Source: Microlunatus parietis
Lineage (GTDB): Bacteria; Actinomycetota; Actinomycetes; Propionibacteriales; Propionibacteriaceae
Assembly (NCBI RefSeq): GCF_013407955.1
Contig: NZ_JACCBU010000001.1
Span: 4,712,001-4,776,000, forward strand
DNA: 64,000 nucleotides
Direction of reading: 5' to 3'
Shown here: one piece after another, positions 31,715 to 40,163 of the stretch
Layout: each line of letters opens with the position of its first letter
How positions within the stretch are numbered: position 1 is the first letter of the stretch
Position numbers and translations under genes: made by a program
Notes under the pieces: model-generated
The model's input: only the letters and a program-made list of their open reading frames with translations
The model's database searches: none
Told to the model about the DNA's origin: nothing

Positions 31715-33601
31715 ATGTTCCTGCTCCGTCGCCTGGGTGCCACCCTGCTCACCGTCGTCCTGATCACCGCGCTCACCGGGACCGGCCCGGCCAGCGCCAA
31801 GCCGCCGGGGATCGCTCCCGAAACGGCGCTGGCCAGGGCCCGGGTCGCTGCCGACGTGCTGATGAGTTCGTACGACCAGAAGAAGGCGTGGTTCCCCTCC
31901 AGTTGGTGGAACTCGGCCGTCGCACTGCAGACGGTCGGCGACTACATGCAGCGCACCGGTGACCGCCGTTACCTCGCGCAGTTGGACCACACGTTCGAGA
32001 CGAACAAGGGGCCGTTCCCGGCCGGCGAGCTGTCCACCGACGAGATCTACGGCAACTTCACCAGCCGCGCCATCGACGACGCCGGCTGGTGGGCGCTGAA
32101 CTGGATCCAGGCCTACGACCTGACCGGGCAGCCGAAGTACCTGGACATGGCGGTCACGATCGCCGAGTTCATGAACGACTTCTGGGACCCGAGCAGCTGC
32201 GGCGGCGGCATCTGGTGGAACGAGGAGCGGACGTACAAGAACGCGGTCACCAACGGCCAGTGGATCCGGCTCACCGCCGAACTGCACAACCGGATCCCGG
32301 GCGACACCGCGTGGCTCGACCGGGCCGAGGAGGCCTGGGCCTGGTATCTCGACAGCGGCATGATCAACTCCGACGGCCTGGTCAACGACGGCCTGAACGA
32401 CGACTGCGAGAACAACCGGCAGACGGTGTGGACCTACAACCAGGGCCTGGCGATCGGCGCGGGCCTGGAGCTGTGGCGGGCGAACGGTGACGAAGCCGTC
32501 CTGGCCAAGGCGCGGGAGCTGGCCGACGCCGCGCTGGCTGACGGCGGGCTGCTGGTGGACGGGGTGCTCACCGAGTCCTGCGATGCGCTCGACCGGACCT
32601 GCGACGACAACGGCAAGCAGTTCAAGGGCATCTTCCTGCGCTACCTGATGGACCTCGCCGACACCACCGGAGCGAAGCGATATCGCGAGTTCGTCCGGAC
32701 CCAGGCGACCACCATCTGGGAGCATGATCGCGACGTGGCCAACCGGCTCGGCTGCCGCTGGGCCGGCGGCACCAACGATGATCATCCGAACGCCTTCGAC
32801 TGGCGGACCCAGGCCAGCGCACTGAGCGCCCTGATCGCCGCGGTGCCGGAGCAGGAGCCGGCCCGTTCCCTGTCCGCGACCCTCAGCCCGGCCCGGACGG
32901 CGATCCTGCCGGCCGCCGGCGAGCCGACCGAGGTGAAGCTCGAACTCGCTGTCCAGGCGACCGGGAAGCCGGGCCGGTCACTGGCCGGCGGAGTCGAGCT
33001 CGACGCACCCTCGGGGTGGACCGTCGAGCCGGAACGGACCCGGTTCCGGTTGATCACCGGCGGCGCCGCGGAGCCGGTGCAGCGCACCGTGCCCGTGACC
33101 GTCGAGATTCCGGCCGACACCGAGAGCGGGACCTACCTCGTGACCGCGTCGGCGACGGCAGCGGGGCTGGAGTTCACCGCCCAGGCCGAGATCGAGGTGG
33201 CGCACAAGATCGACTTCGACACCGGTACAGCAGCGGAGATCCCGTGGCTCTGGGATGCCGACGGTTCGGGCAACAACGGGCCGCAGCGCCGGTTCGCCGA
33301 CGGCAACAGCTACTTCGTCTACCGGTTCCCGTTCCCGGCCGGTACGACGGCCGCGGAGGCGACGCTGACGATCGAGAACCAGTATCTGGTCGACCTGAGC
33401 TCGGACGGCGAGAACTGGACCACCGTGCTCCGTGAGGACGAACCGATCCGGGACGGGTCGAACAAAGCCGACCTGACCGTCGACCTGACGCCCTACCTGG
33501 CCGCCGACGGCGAGTCGCCGGTCTATCTCCGGGTCCGGGACTCCTTCCCGGAGGACGGCTGGGGCGGCCGGGTCTACCACGTGACCGCCACCTTCAGTTG
33601 A
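31715..33601 (+). CDS. Secreted GH76 alpha-1,6-mannanase
   Basis: A 628-residue exported enzyme. Residues 1-28 are a signal peptide ending ASA. Residues 35-380 are the GH76 barrel: SRAIDDAGWWALNW holds the catalytic Asp-Asp pair 121-122; FPSSWWNSAVALQT, WWNEERTYKNAVTNGQW and TYNQGLAIG line the cleft. Residues 400-500 look like a NEW3-type beta-sandwich, and 510-628 are another beta-rich domain. It would cut alpha-1,6-mannan backbones outside the cell, of fungal or actinobacterial origin. AAAGGACA is its ribosome site. The last bases form the first half of a 17-bp tandem duplication. Confidence 0.88.
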   Translation: MFLLRRLGATLLTVVLITALTGTGPASAKPPGIAPETALARARVAADVLMSSYDQKKAWFPSSWWNSAVALQTVGDYMQRTGDRRYLAQLDHTFETNKGPFPAGELSTDEIYGNFTSRAIDDAGWWALNWIQAYDLTGQPKYLDMAVTIAEFMNDFWDPSSCGGGIWWNEERTYKNAVTNGQWIRLTAELHNRIPGDTAWLDRAEEAWAWYLDSGMINSDGLVNDGLNDDCENNRQTVWTYNQGLAIGAGLELWRANGDEAVLAKARELADAALADGGLLVDGVLTESCDALDRTCDDNGKQFKGIFLRYLMDLADTTGAKRYREFVRTQATTIWEHDRDVANRLGCRWAGGTNDDHPNAFDWRTQASALSALIAAVPEQEPARSLSATLSPARTAILPAAGEPTEVKLELAVQATGKPGRSLAGGVELDAPSGWTVEPERTRFRLITGGAAEPVQRTVPVTVEIPADTESGTYLVTASATAAGLEFTAQAEIEVAHKIDFDTGTAAEIPWLWDADGSGNNGPQRRFADGNSYFVYRFPFPAGTTAAEATLTIENQYLVDLSSDGENWTTVLREDEPIRDGSNKADLTVDLTPYLAADGESPVYLRVRDSFPEDGWGGRVYHVTATFS

Positions 33602-33629
33602 TCAAGCTCAGCAGTTGATCAAGCTCAGC
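33596..33629. repeat. 17-bp tandem duplication at a convergent gene junction
   Basis: AGTTGATCAAGCTCAGC occurs twice without spacer (33596-33612 and 33613-33629). The first copy contains the GH76 stop TGA; the second reaches the stop of the minus-strand gene. A slippage duplication that leaves both genes intact. Confidence 0.8.
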
Positions 33630-34965
33630 GGCCGCCGGGCTCGGGCCTTCCGTTGATCTTGGCCCGATCCTCCGGCAGGTCGGGCCGCTGGGCGGTGAGG
33701 TCGCGGGGCAGCAGCGTGAATCCCTGCCAGTGCAGGTCCATCGGGCTTTGATCTTCGTCCCGGACGACGTGGTGGAAGCCGACGGCGACCCAGGACACCA
33801 GGTCGTCCAGGGTCTGTTGATCACGCAGGTAGCCCATCACGCTGCGCTCGGGGCAGCTCCGGTTCTTGGTGGCGAACCGCTCGCACTCGACGTACTCGGT
33901 GAAGGCGATGTCGTAGGCCGGTTCCGGGGCGTCCGCGCCATGATCACGCGCCTCGTCGGTGAACCGGTAGGAGTCGGTGTCGCCGATCTCGATCTGGTAC
34001 GAGATCGGGTGCCGGTCCTCGTTCAGTACGGCAGGGTTGACCACCCGCCACCAGCGCCGGTTCGCGATCTTGCGGGTGGTCTCCTTGGTGATCGGAGTCA
34101 GCCCGCCGGCCAGCTCGGGCGACTTCGGTCCCTGTTCGCCGGTGAAGTCGGCGTCGTACTGCTCGGCCCGCTGACCGCCGCGGCCGCCCAGGGCCCAGTG
34201 CAGCCGCCAGACCGCGTTGTGCGAATGGCTGGCGGCGTGATCATGCTCGCCCGGCCCGACGGCCCGGCCCTGCGCCGGATCGTCGGTGTAGTCCTCCGGG
34301 GACAGGTCGCCGGTCGCGCCGAGGGCCGGCCGGATCGAGCCGTCGGCGCCGAACTGGTAGCTGTTGACGTACTCGTACCAGCCGACCTTGGAGATCGTGC
34401 TCAGGTTCAGCGCGGTGCCGCGGGCGACGTCGACCTTGCCGCCGGACTGGGCCCGGTACGCGATCCCGGTGTCCACCTCCGCCTGGCACAGCACGCCCCG
34501 GTCCTCGCCGCCGCCGACCTTGCCGTCGCCGAAGTTCGGCACGTGCGTGGTCAGGATCTCGCCGGCGCACTCGGTGGGCGACAGCGTCTGCAGGTTCCGG
34601 CCGCCGAAGCCGTGGTCGGTGATGTCCTCGGTGGTCCGCTCGCCGGTGTCGTACGGCACCTCGAGTTGGCCGATCGCCAGCGAGGCCAGGACCATGATCG
34701 GCGCCCGGCCGACCGGCGTGAAGTGGATGTTCTCCAGCGTCAGGCCGGAGTACGGATCGATCCGCCAGCACATCGCCCAGGAGGAGCCGCTGGACAGGGC
34801 CGCGGCGATCGGCTGGTTCTGGGCGCAGTCCAAAGTGGTGGCGATCGGCTTCTCCGCCGGGCCGCCGCTGGCCCGGGTCACCGCGATCACCACAACGGCG
34901 GCGATCAGCCCGGTGATCATCGCCGAGATGATCAAGATCCGGCCGCGGCGTGGTCGTTGCTTCAT
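33625..34965 (-). CDS. Membrane-anchored copper amine oxidase-like protein, divergent
   Basis: A 446-residue protein with one N-terminal membrane segment (residues 9-30, ILIISAMITGLIAAVVVIAV). The remainder resembles the catalytic domain of copper amine oxidases: VGWYEYVNSYQFGADGSIRP at 194-213 aligns with the VGNYDYxxxxxFxxDGxI region around the cofactor Tyr (here Tyr197), HSH (247-249) matches the copper HxH pair, and WVAVGFHHVVRDEDQSPMDL near 391-410 the third His. The cofactor motif N-Y-D/E is W-Y-E here, and the N-terminal domains of standard enzymes are absent. Whether it forms TPQ is doubtful. Start ATG 34965 with GGGGAAG. Confidence 0.62.
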   Translation of the reverse strand: MKQRPRRGRILIISAMITGLIAAVVVIAVTRASGGPAEKPIATTLDCAQNQPIAAALSSGSSWAMCWRIDPYSGLTLENIHFTPVGRAPIMVLASLAIGQLEVPYDTGERTTEDITDHGFGGRNLQTLSPTECAGEILTTHVPNFGDGKVGGGEDRGVLCQAEVDTGIAYRAQSGGKVDVARGTALNLSTISKVGWYEYVNSYQFGADGSIRPALGATGDLSPEDYTDDPAQGRAVGPGEHDHAASHSHNAVWRLHWALGGRGGQRAEQYDADFTGEQGPKSPELAGGLTPITKETTRKIANRRWWRVVNPAVLNEDRHPISYQIEIGDTDSYRFTDEARDHGADAPEPAYDIAFTEYVECERFATKNRSCPERSVMGYLRDQQTLDDLVSWVAVGFHHVVRDEDQSPMDLHWQGFTLLPRDLTAQRPDLPEDRAKINGRPEPGGR

Positions 34966-34995
34966 GATCAAACTTCCCCGCTTCGTACGAAGGCG

Positions 34996-35026
34996 TCGGC
35001 CCTCCGGGAGATTCCCGGAGGGCCGA
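34996..35026. terminator. Strong GC-rich hairpin
   Basis: TCGGCCCTCCGGGA - GAT - TCCCGGAGGGCCGA, 14-bp perfect arms, between two minus-strand genes and 52 bp past the stop of the upstream choice-of-anchor gene. Likely terminator without T-run. Confidence 0.7.
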
Positions 35027-35077
35027 CGGTCCTCATTCACAGATGGCCGGTCAGTGTGGCCCGGCTACCCGTCCGTC

Positions 35078-36655
35078 CTAGCTGCTCGCGCCACACCCTT
35101 CCGGCGTGAACCGGGTGGCCGAGTTTCCGAAGTTCACCCGCGCCCCGTCGGCCGAGCGGGCCAGACCGAGGCTCAGCGCGGAGAGGTCGAAGCTGTTCGT
35201 CACGTCCTCGCCGGCGGTGTTCTTGCAGGTGCCGATCTCCTGGCGGTTGACCTGCAGCGAGACGAATTCGTTCAGCACGTCGAACAGCGGCGACAGCATG
35301 TTGACGATCGTCGAGGTGAAACCGAACTTGATGTCGTTGATCGCCAACTCGAAGATGTGATCACCGGCGTCGCTGATGATCAGGTCGTAGACCGGGCCGA
35401 CCACGGTGCCGAGCGTGCCGCCCAGCGTGTTGATCGTGGTGGTCAGCGTGTTGCCCGTGGTGCCGCCGATCAGGCCGGAGCTGTTGTCGACGACCTCGCC
35501 GACCTCACCGGAGGCGATGTCGGCCAGGCTGAACGTCCAGGTCACGTCCAGCTTGCCGCCGACCAGACCGTAGTCGTCGGTGAACTGCAGGGTGATCTCG
35601 ACCGCGTCCAGCGAGTCCTCGATGGCTCCGACGATCAGGTTGGTCGCGTCGTGCATGATGTCGTGCACGCTCTCGGCGATCAGCGGGTAGATCTCGGAGG
35701 AGATCAGTTCCGCGTTCGGCTCCTGGGCGTTCAGCCCGCCCTTGCCGGCCAGCTGATCCAGGTGGATCTGCAGCTCGCCGGTGGAGAAGTCGATCGTGAC
35801 GAGCTTGCTGTGCGAGGTGAGCGGCTGGTTCAGCACCCGCTGGAACAGCGTGTCATGCATGTTGCTGTCCACGGTCACCTTGGGCTCCGGGATGGCCGGA
35901 ACGGCCGCCAGCAGCCCGGTCAGCGCCGCAACATCGAGCTTGTCGTTGATCAGGTCCTCGACGGTGGTGTCCACGGTGCCGGCGGCGCCGTAGATGCCGT
36001 TCGCCGCGTCGCTCACCAGCGGCGAACGGACCAGCAGGTCGGCCTGCGCGACGCGGTACTGGCCCGGCCCGCCGACGCCGTCGGGATCGAGGATCTTGCC
36101 GTCCTCGACGACGACCTCGGAGCCGAACGCGCCGAGCTTCAGTTCGAGCTGGTCGACGGCCAGATCGGTCAGGCCCTCGACATCGGCCGTTTCGGAGAGC
36201 GACAGCAGGTTGATCGTGGCGGCGCCGAAGGAGGCGTCGTCACCGGACAGGGTGACCGAGCCGCCCTCGGCGACCAGGCCGCTGACCGAGCGGGTGCTCG
36301 TCGGCGAGGTGGCCTCGCTGGAGCTGCCCAGGGCACCGATCGAGCCGAAGTCGATCAAGTCGTTCAGCGGGACGGACACGTCGCCCAGCTGGACGACCTG
36401 ATCACCGAGCAGGTCGACGTTGAGCGCGTCGTTGTTGGGGCCGGGCGAGGTCTTCAGCCCGGCAGAGGTCGACGCGGCACCGAGGAGCTTCTCCTTCACG
36501 AGCGTCGACGCGAGCACGCTCGCGGACGCCTCCGAGGCCTCGTCCGGGTAGTTTTCGACAGCCGCCGAGGGGGAGAGCCCAACGGTGCCGATCAAGAGGG
36601 CCGTAGCCGAGGCAATGGCAAGCGGCCTGCCCCACGGCCTCCAAGACGACTTCAA
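35078..36655 (-). CDS. Choice-of-anchor G family secreted protein
   Basis: A secreted protein of about 525 residues in the actinobacterial choice-of-anchor G family. A signal peptide (RPLAIASATALLIGTVGLSP) is followed by long repeats of beta-strand and helix with SASVLASTLV, DLTDLAVDQLELKL-like segments and a final ARVNFGNSATRFTPEGCG. The family is often attached to the cell surface through a C-terminal sorting signal, but this one ends at GCGASS with no LPxTG or transmembrane segment. TTG 36655 is preferred because AAGGAG is 8 nt before it; the GTG at 36664 overlaps the ribosome site. Function unknown. Confidence 0.7.
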   Translation of the reverse strand: MKSSWRPWGRPLAIASATALLIGTVGLSPSAAVENYPDEASEASASVLASTLVKEKLLGAASTSAGLKTSPGPNNDALNVDLLGDQVVQLGDVSVPLNDLIDFGSIGALGSSSEATSPTSTRSVSGLVAEGGSVTLSGDDASFGAATINLLSLSETADVEGLTDLAVDQLELKLGAFGSEVVVEDGKILDPDGVGGPGQYRVAQADLLVRSPLVSDAANGIYGAAGTVDTTVEDLINDKLDVAALTGLLAAVPAIPEPKVTVDSNMHDTLFQRVLNQPLTSHSKLVTIDFSTGELQIHLDQLAGKGGLNAQEPNAELISSEIYPLIAESVHDIMHDATNLIVGAIEDSLDAVEITLQFTDDYGLVGGKLDVTWTFSLADIASGEVGEVVDNSSGLIGGTTGNTLTTTINTLGGTLGTVVGPVYDLIISDAGDHIFELAINDIKFGFTSTIVNMLSPLFDVLNEFVSLQVNRQEIGTCKNTAGEDVTNSFDLSALSLGLARSADGARVNFGNSATRFTPEGCGASS

Positions 36656-36664
36656 GAAACTCAC

Positions 36665-37030
36665 TCCTTATGGATCCGAGATGGTCGTATGCGTTCCCCG
36701 ACCCCCGCAATTCCCCGAGCCCCCGAGTTTCTCCCTGCGGATGAAGATAGCGACATCGAGTTCGGTTGTCACCATTCGTATTCGGCCCGGTCGGGAACTC
36801 GTCTCCGGGGTCTCTCGTTGAAGCCCCGGCCGGGGATGTGCGGAGGCCCTGTCGGATCGTCTGGAGTGCCTTGCGTACAAGGAAATCAGGGCAGCGGCGG
36901 AGGCTCGAACGGATGGTAGGGCACCCGAGGAAAAGGGCCCCCGCGGAAATGCGCGATCACTAGCAGAACGAGTGGTGTCGTTCCACGCGAAAGTGGGTCA
37001 TTGAGACGCAATGTCCAAAACGGACACGGT
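36665..37030. other. Gap with upstream region of the choice-of-anchor gene
   Basis: No gene seen. The part near 36660-36780 is the minus-strand leader and promoter region. There is a 12-bp palindrome CCCCGGCCGGGG at 36824-36835 and a small hairpin TGTCC-AAAAC-GGACA at 37012-37026 just past the phoU stop, a possible weak terminator. Confidence 0.4.
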
Positions 37031-37696
37031 TTAGGACACAACCTGGTTCTCGTCGTCCGGATAACTGCCGGTGACGATGTAGATGACCCGCCGCGCCATC
37101 GACGACGCGTGGTCCGCGATGCGCTCGTAGTAGCGACCGAGCAGGGCCACATCGACGGCGGCCTCGACGCCGTACTCCCAGTCGTCGCTGAGCAGCACCC
37201 GGAACTGCGACTTGCGCAGGTCGTCCATCTCCTCGTCCCGCTCGCGCAGCTCGCGGGCCAGTTCGAGGTTGCGGTCGCTGAGCGTCTGGCCGGCGCTGAC
37301 CACCATCTTCTCGGCGACGTCGCCCATCCGGACGAAGTTCGGCCGCAACCGGTCCGGCACCGCCGGGTCCGGGTAGCGCATCCGGGCGATCTTGGCGACG
37401 TGCACGGCGAGGTCGCCCATCCGCTCCAGCTCGTTGACCATCCGCAGGGTCGCCACGAGGGTACGGAGTTCGCCGGCGACCGGGGCCTGCCGGGCCAGCA
37501 GCGAGAAGGTGCGGTTCTCGATGTCGTGCTGCCGGTTGTCGAGGTCGTCGTCGCGGGTGATCACCTGCTCGGCCTGGTGGATGTCGGACTCCAGCAGTGC
37601 CGTGGTCGCCGCCCGCACCGCCTCGGCGACGAGTTGGGACATCTCCACCAGGTCGTTCAGGATCTCGTCCAGCTGTTCCCGGTACGAGTCACGCAT
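37031..37696 (-). CDS. phoU: Phosphate transport system regulatory protein PhoU
   Basis: A 221-residue protein made of two PhoU three-helix repeats: YREQLDEILNDLVEMSQLV begins repeat 1, ERMGDLAVHVAKIARMR (E/D-R-x-x-D metal site) is in it, and YYERIADHASSMARRV ends repeat 2. PhoU dampens the phosphate two-component kinase through the Pst transporter. It is divergent from senX3-regX3, with a PHO box between. ATG 37696 has GAGGTGG 8 nt upstream, so unlike senX3 its message has a leader. Confidence 0.95.
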   Translation of the reverse strand: MRDSYREQLDEILNDLVEMSQLVAEAVRAATTALLESDIHQAEQVITRDDDLDNRQHDIENRTFSLLARQAPVAGELRTLVATLRMVNELERMGDLAVHVAKIARMRYPDPAVPDRLRPNFVRMGDVAEKMVVSAGQTLSDRNLELARELRERDEEMDDLRKSQFRVLLSDDWEYGVEAAVDVALLGRYYERIADHASSMARRVIYIVTGSYPDDENQVVS

Positions 37697-37786
37697 GCCG
37701 AATCCACCTCGTCTCGCCGTGCGGCCCACCTGGCCGCCTCGCATCGGCCCAACCCTATGCCAGGGCGCTGAAGCGCCGGAAAAGGC

Positions 37787-37819
37787 CATTCGTGAACGCC
37801 GGGTGAACATCGCTGGAAC
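37787..37819 (-). promoter_or_regulatory. PHO box (RegX3/PhoP-type direct repeats) between phoU and senX3
   Basis: On the minus strand three 11-bp units follow each other: GTTCCAGCGAT, GTTCACCCGGC and GTTCACGAATG. The latter two give GTTCACC-CGGC-GTTCACG, matching the actinobacterial PHO box/RegX3 site GTTCACC-N4-GTTCACC. Orientation points to phoU, and the site is 61 bp before the senX3 -10, so RegX3 probably controls both. Confidence 0.75.
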
Positions 37820-37879
37820 GCTCGGCGAGGCGGTCGCCGACTGCTGGGCAGGTGGTGAGGTGACCGCCAGCTTTCCCTT

Positions 37880-37885
37880 TAGTAT
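37880..37885 (+). promoter_or_regulatory. -10 hexamer of leaderless promoter for senX3
   Basis: TAGTAT, 7 nt before the in-frame GTG at 37893. Confidence 0.6.
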
Positions 37886-37892
37886 CGGCAGT

Positions 37893-39221
37893 GTGAACCC
37901 GATCGGCGCCACGCTCATCGCCCTCGTCGTCGGGATCATCATCGGCGGCTTCGCCGTCTGGATCTGGTCCCGGCGCAAGCCCTTCGACGACTCCGAACTG
38001 CGTTACACCGCCCCTGCCGTGCCCGACGGGGTGTCCGCCGTGCTGGCCGTCCTGCGCTCCTCCGCGATCGTGGTCGGGCCGCACGACGAGGTGTTGCAGG
38101 CGAGCACGCCGGCGCACAACCTCGGCCTGGTCCGCGGCTCCCGGGTGGTCAACAAGGAACTGCTCGGACTGGTCCGCGAGGTACGGCAGTCCGGCGAGCC
38201 GACGGCCGCGGACCTGCAGATCGAGCACGGCCGCGGCATCGCGGCGACCTACCTTTCGGCCCGGGTGGCTCCGCTGGACCCCGAGCTGATCCTGGTGCTG
38301 GCCGAGGACCAGACCACGTCCCGGCGGATCGAGGCGACCCGGCGTGACTTCGTCGCCAACGTCAGCCACGAACTGAAGACCCCGATCGGCGCGGTGTCCC
38401 TGCTGGCCGAGGCGATCGAGGACGGCGCGGACGACCCGGTCGCGGTCCGCCGGTTCGCCAGCCGGCTCAGTCTCGAGTCGGCTCGGCTGATCGACCTGAC
38501 CGCCCAGATCATCGACCTGTCCCGGCTGCAGGCCGACGACCCGCTGTCGCAACCGGAAGAGGTCGACGTCGACGAGGTGCTCGCCGACGCCGTCGACCGG
38601 TGCCGGGTCGACGCCGAGAACCACCAGGTCGAGCTGACCGTCGCCGGCGAACGGAACTGCCGGGTGCTCGGCAGCGCCCGCCAGCTCGGCGTCGCGATCA
38701 GCAACCTGGTCGAGAACGCGGTGATCTACTCCGACCCGGGGGCCCGCGTCGTGGTCGCCGCGCACCGGGTCGCCGCCACCGACGACGACTACATCGAGAT
38801 CACCGTCTCCGACAACGGGATCGGCATCCCGCCGAGCGACCTGGAGCGGATCTTCGAACGGTTCTACCGGGTCGACTATGCACGCAGCCGGGCCGACGGC
38901 GGCACCGGCCTCGGCCTGGCGATCGTGAAGCACATCGCGGCCAGCCATCGCGGCGACGTCGGGGTGTGGAGCCAGATCGGTCAGGGCTCGACGTTCACCA
39001 TCAAGATTCCGGCCCATCTGAAGCCGGGTACTGCGGTTGATCAAGGGTTGCCGGATCTCCCGGCGACCCGGGACCCGGCGATGCTCCCCGATCGAAGGGC
39101 GCACCAGTCCAGGTCCACCTCGACTCCGACCGGCCGCCTACCGGTGGCGGCGGAGTCGTCACCCATCATCCGGCCGGGCACGACCCGCCGGCCTGAGCAG
39201 CAGGAGACAGAACGACGATGA
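37893..39221 (+). CDS. senX3: Sensor histidine kinase SenX3 (phosphate response)
   Basis: A 442-residue kinase. Residues 7-23 form one membrane helix (LIALVVGIIIGGFAVWIW); a PAS-like region follows, then FVANVSHELKTPIGAV with His159, the N box NLVENAVIYS, G1 DNGIGIPP and G2 GGTGLGLAIVKHIA. It phosphorylates RegX3 when phosphate is low. The 60-residue tail after IKIPAHLK is Pro/Arg-rich and probably disordered. GTG 37893 follows TAGTAT by 7 nt. It overlaps regX3 by 4 bp (ATGA). Confidence 0.94.
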   Translation: MNPIGATLIALVVGIIIGGFAVWIWSRRKPFDDSELRYTAPAVPDGVSAVLAVLRSSAIVVGPHDEVLQASTPAHNLGLVRGSRVVNKELLGLVREVRQSGEPTAADLQIEHGRGIAATYLSARVAPLDPELILVLAEDQTTSRRIEATRRDFVANVSHELKTPIGAVSLLAEAIEDGADDPVAVRRFASRLSLESARLIDLTAQIIDLSRLQADDPLSQPEEVDVDEVLADAVDRCRVDAENHQVELTVAGERNCRVLGSARQLGVAISNLVENAVIYSDPGARVVVAAHRVAATDDDYIEITVSDNGIGIPPSDLERIFERFYRVDYARSRADGGTGLGLAIVKHIAASHRGDVGVWSQIGQGSTFTIKIPAHLKPGTAVDQGLPDLPATRDPAMLPDRRAHQSRSTSTPTGRLPVAAESSPIIRPGTTRRPEQQETERR

Positions 39222-39895
39222 CCCGCGTATTGGTGGTCGAGGACGAGCAGACATACCGCGAGACGCTCGCGTACATGCTGCGTCGGGAAGGTTTCGAGGT
39301 GGTCGAGGCCGCCGACGGGACCGAAGGCCTCGCCGAGTACGACCGTGTCGGCGCCGACATCGTGTTGTTGGATTTGATGATGCCGGGGTTGCCGGGCACC
39401 GAGGTGTGCCGGCAGCTGCGGACCCGCGGCCCGGTGCCGGTGATCATGGTCACCGCCCGGGATTCCGAAGTGGACAAGGTGGTCGGGCTCGAACTGGGTG
39501 CCGACGACTATGTCACCAAACCGTTCAGCCACCGGGAGCTGGTGGCCCGGATCAGGGCCGTGCTGCGACGCGGCCAGGACGTCGAGCTGGTGCCGGACGT
39601 CGTCGAGGCCGGCGCGGTCCGGATGGACGTCGAGCGGCACGAGGTGTCGGTCAACGGGGAACGGGTCAAGCTGGCCCTGAAGGAGTTCGAACTGCTGGAG
39701 ATGCTGCTCCGCAACGCCGGCCGGGTGATGACCCGGGGCCAGTTGATCGACCGGATCTGGGGCGCCGACTACGTCGGTGACACCAAGACCCTGGACGTGC
39801 ACGTGAAGCGGCTCCGGACCAAGATCGAATCCGATCCGGCGAACCCGAAGTACTTGATCACGGTACGGGGCCTCGGCTACAAGTTCGAGGGCTGA
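39218..39895 (+). CDS. regX3: Response regulator RegX3 (OmpR/PhoB family)
   Basis: A 225-residue response regulator. The receiver domain has EDE at 8-10, the phosphoacceptor Asp52 in VLLDLMMPG, and Lys in YVTKPF; the DNA-binding domain has the PhoB-type winged helix with RVMTRGQLIDRIWG, TKTLDVHVKRLRTKIE and ITVRGLGYKFE. It overlaps senX3 by 4 bp. It should bind the PHO box upstream of phoU/senX3. Phosphate-starvation role is established for the mycobacterial homologue. Confidence 0.96.
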   Translation: MTRVLVVEDEQTYRETLAYMLRREGFEVVEAADGTEGLAEYDRVGADIVLLDLMMPGLPGTEVCRQLRTRGPVPVIMVTARDSEVDKVVGLELGADDYVTKPFSHRELVARIRAVLRRGQDVELVPDVVEAGAVRMDVERHEVSVNGERVKLALKEFELLEMLLRNAGRVMTRGQLIDRIWGADYVGDTKTLDVHVKRLRTKIESDPANPKYLITVRGLGYKFEG

Positions 39896-39926
39896 TCAAC
39901 TCCGTGCCTGAGTCATCCTCCATCGT

Positions 39927-39947
39927 GCCCTGAGCCTGTCGAAGGGC
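39927..39947. repeat. CTGAGCCTGTCGAAGGG repeat after regX3
   Basis: GCCCTGAGCCTGTCGAAGGGC forms a short hairpin (GCCCT/AGGGC) 31 bp past the regX3 stop. Member of the same dispersed repeat family as those at 12.9, 18.4 and 28.8 kb. Confidence 0.65.
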
Positions 39948-40163
39948 CTAGTGTCGTGCGTCCCTAGTTCCTTAACAGTTGGCGACGCCCAGGCACGCAC
40001 CTCGCGGCGTTCTCCTCAGTCGATATATGACCCGATATGTCTTCCTCGTCGGCCTGGCGATGCACGCACCCGGACGCCGCCAGACGCCACGCTTGGGGCG
40101 CAGCACGGCACCGGTCTGCGACACTCGGACGATGATCGTGATCACGAACGATCGGTGACCCCG

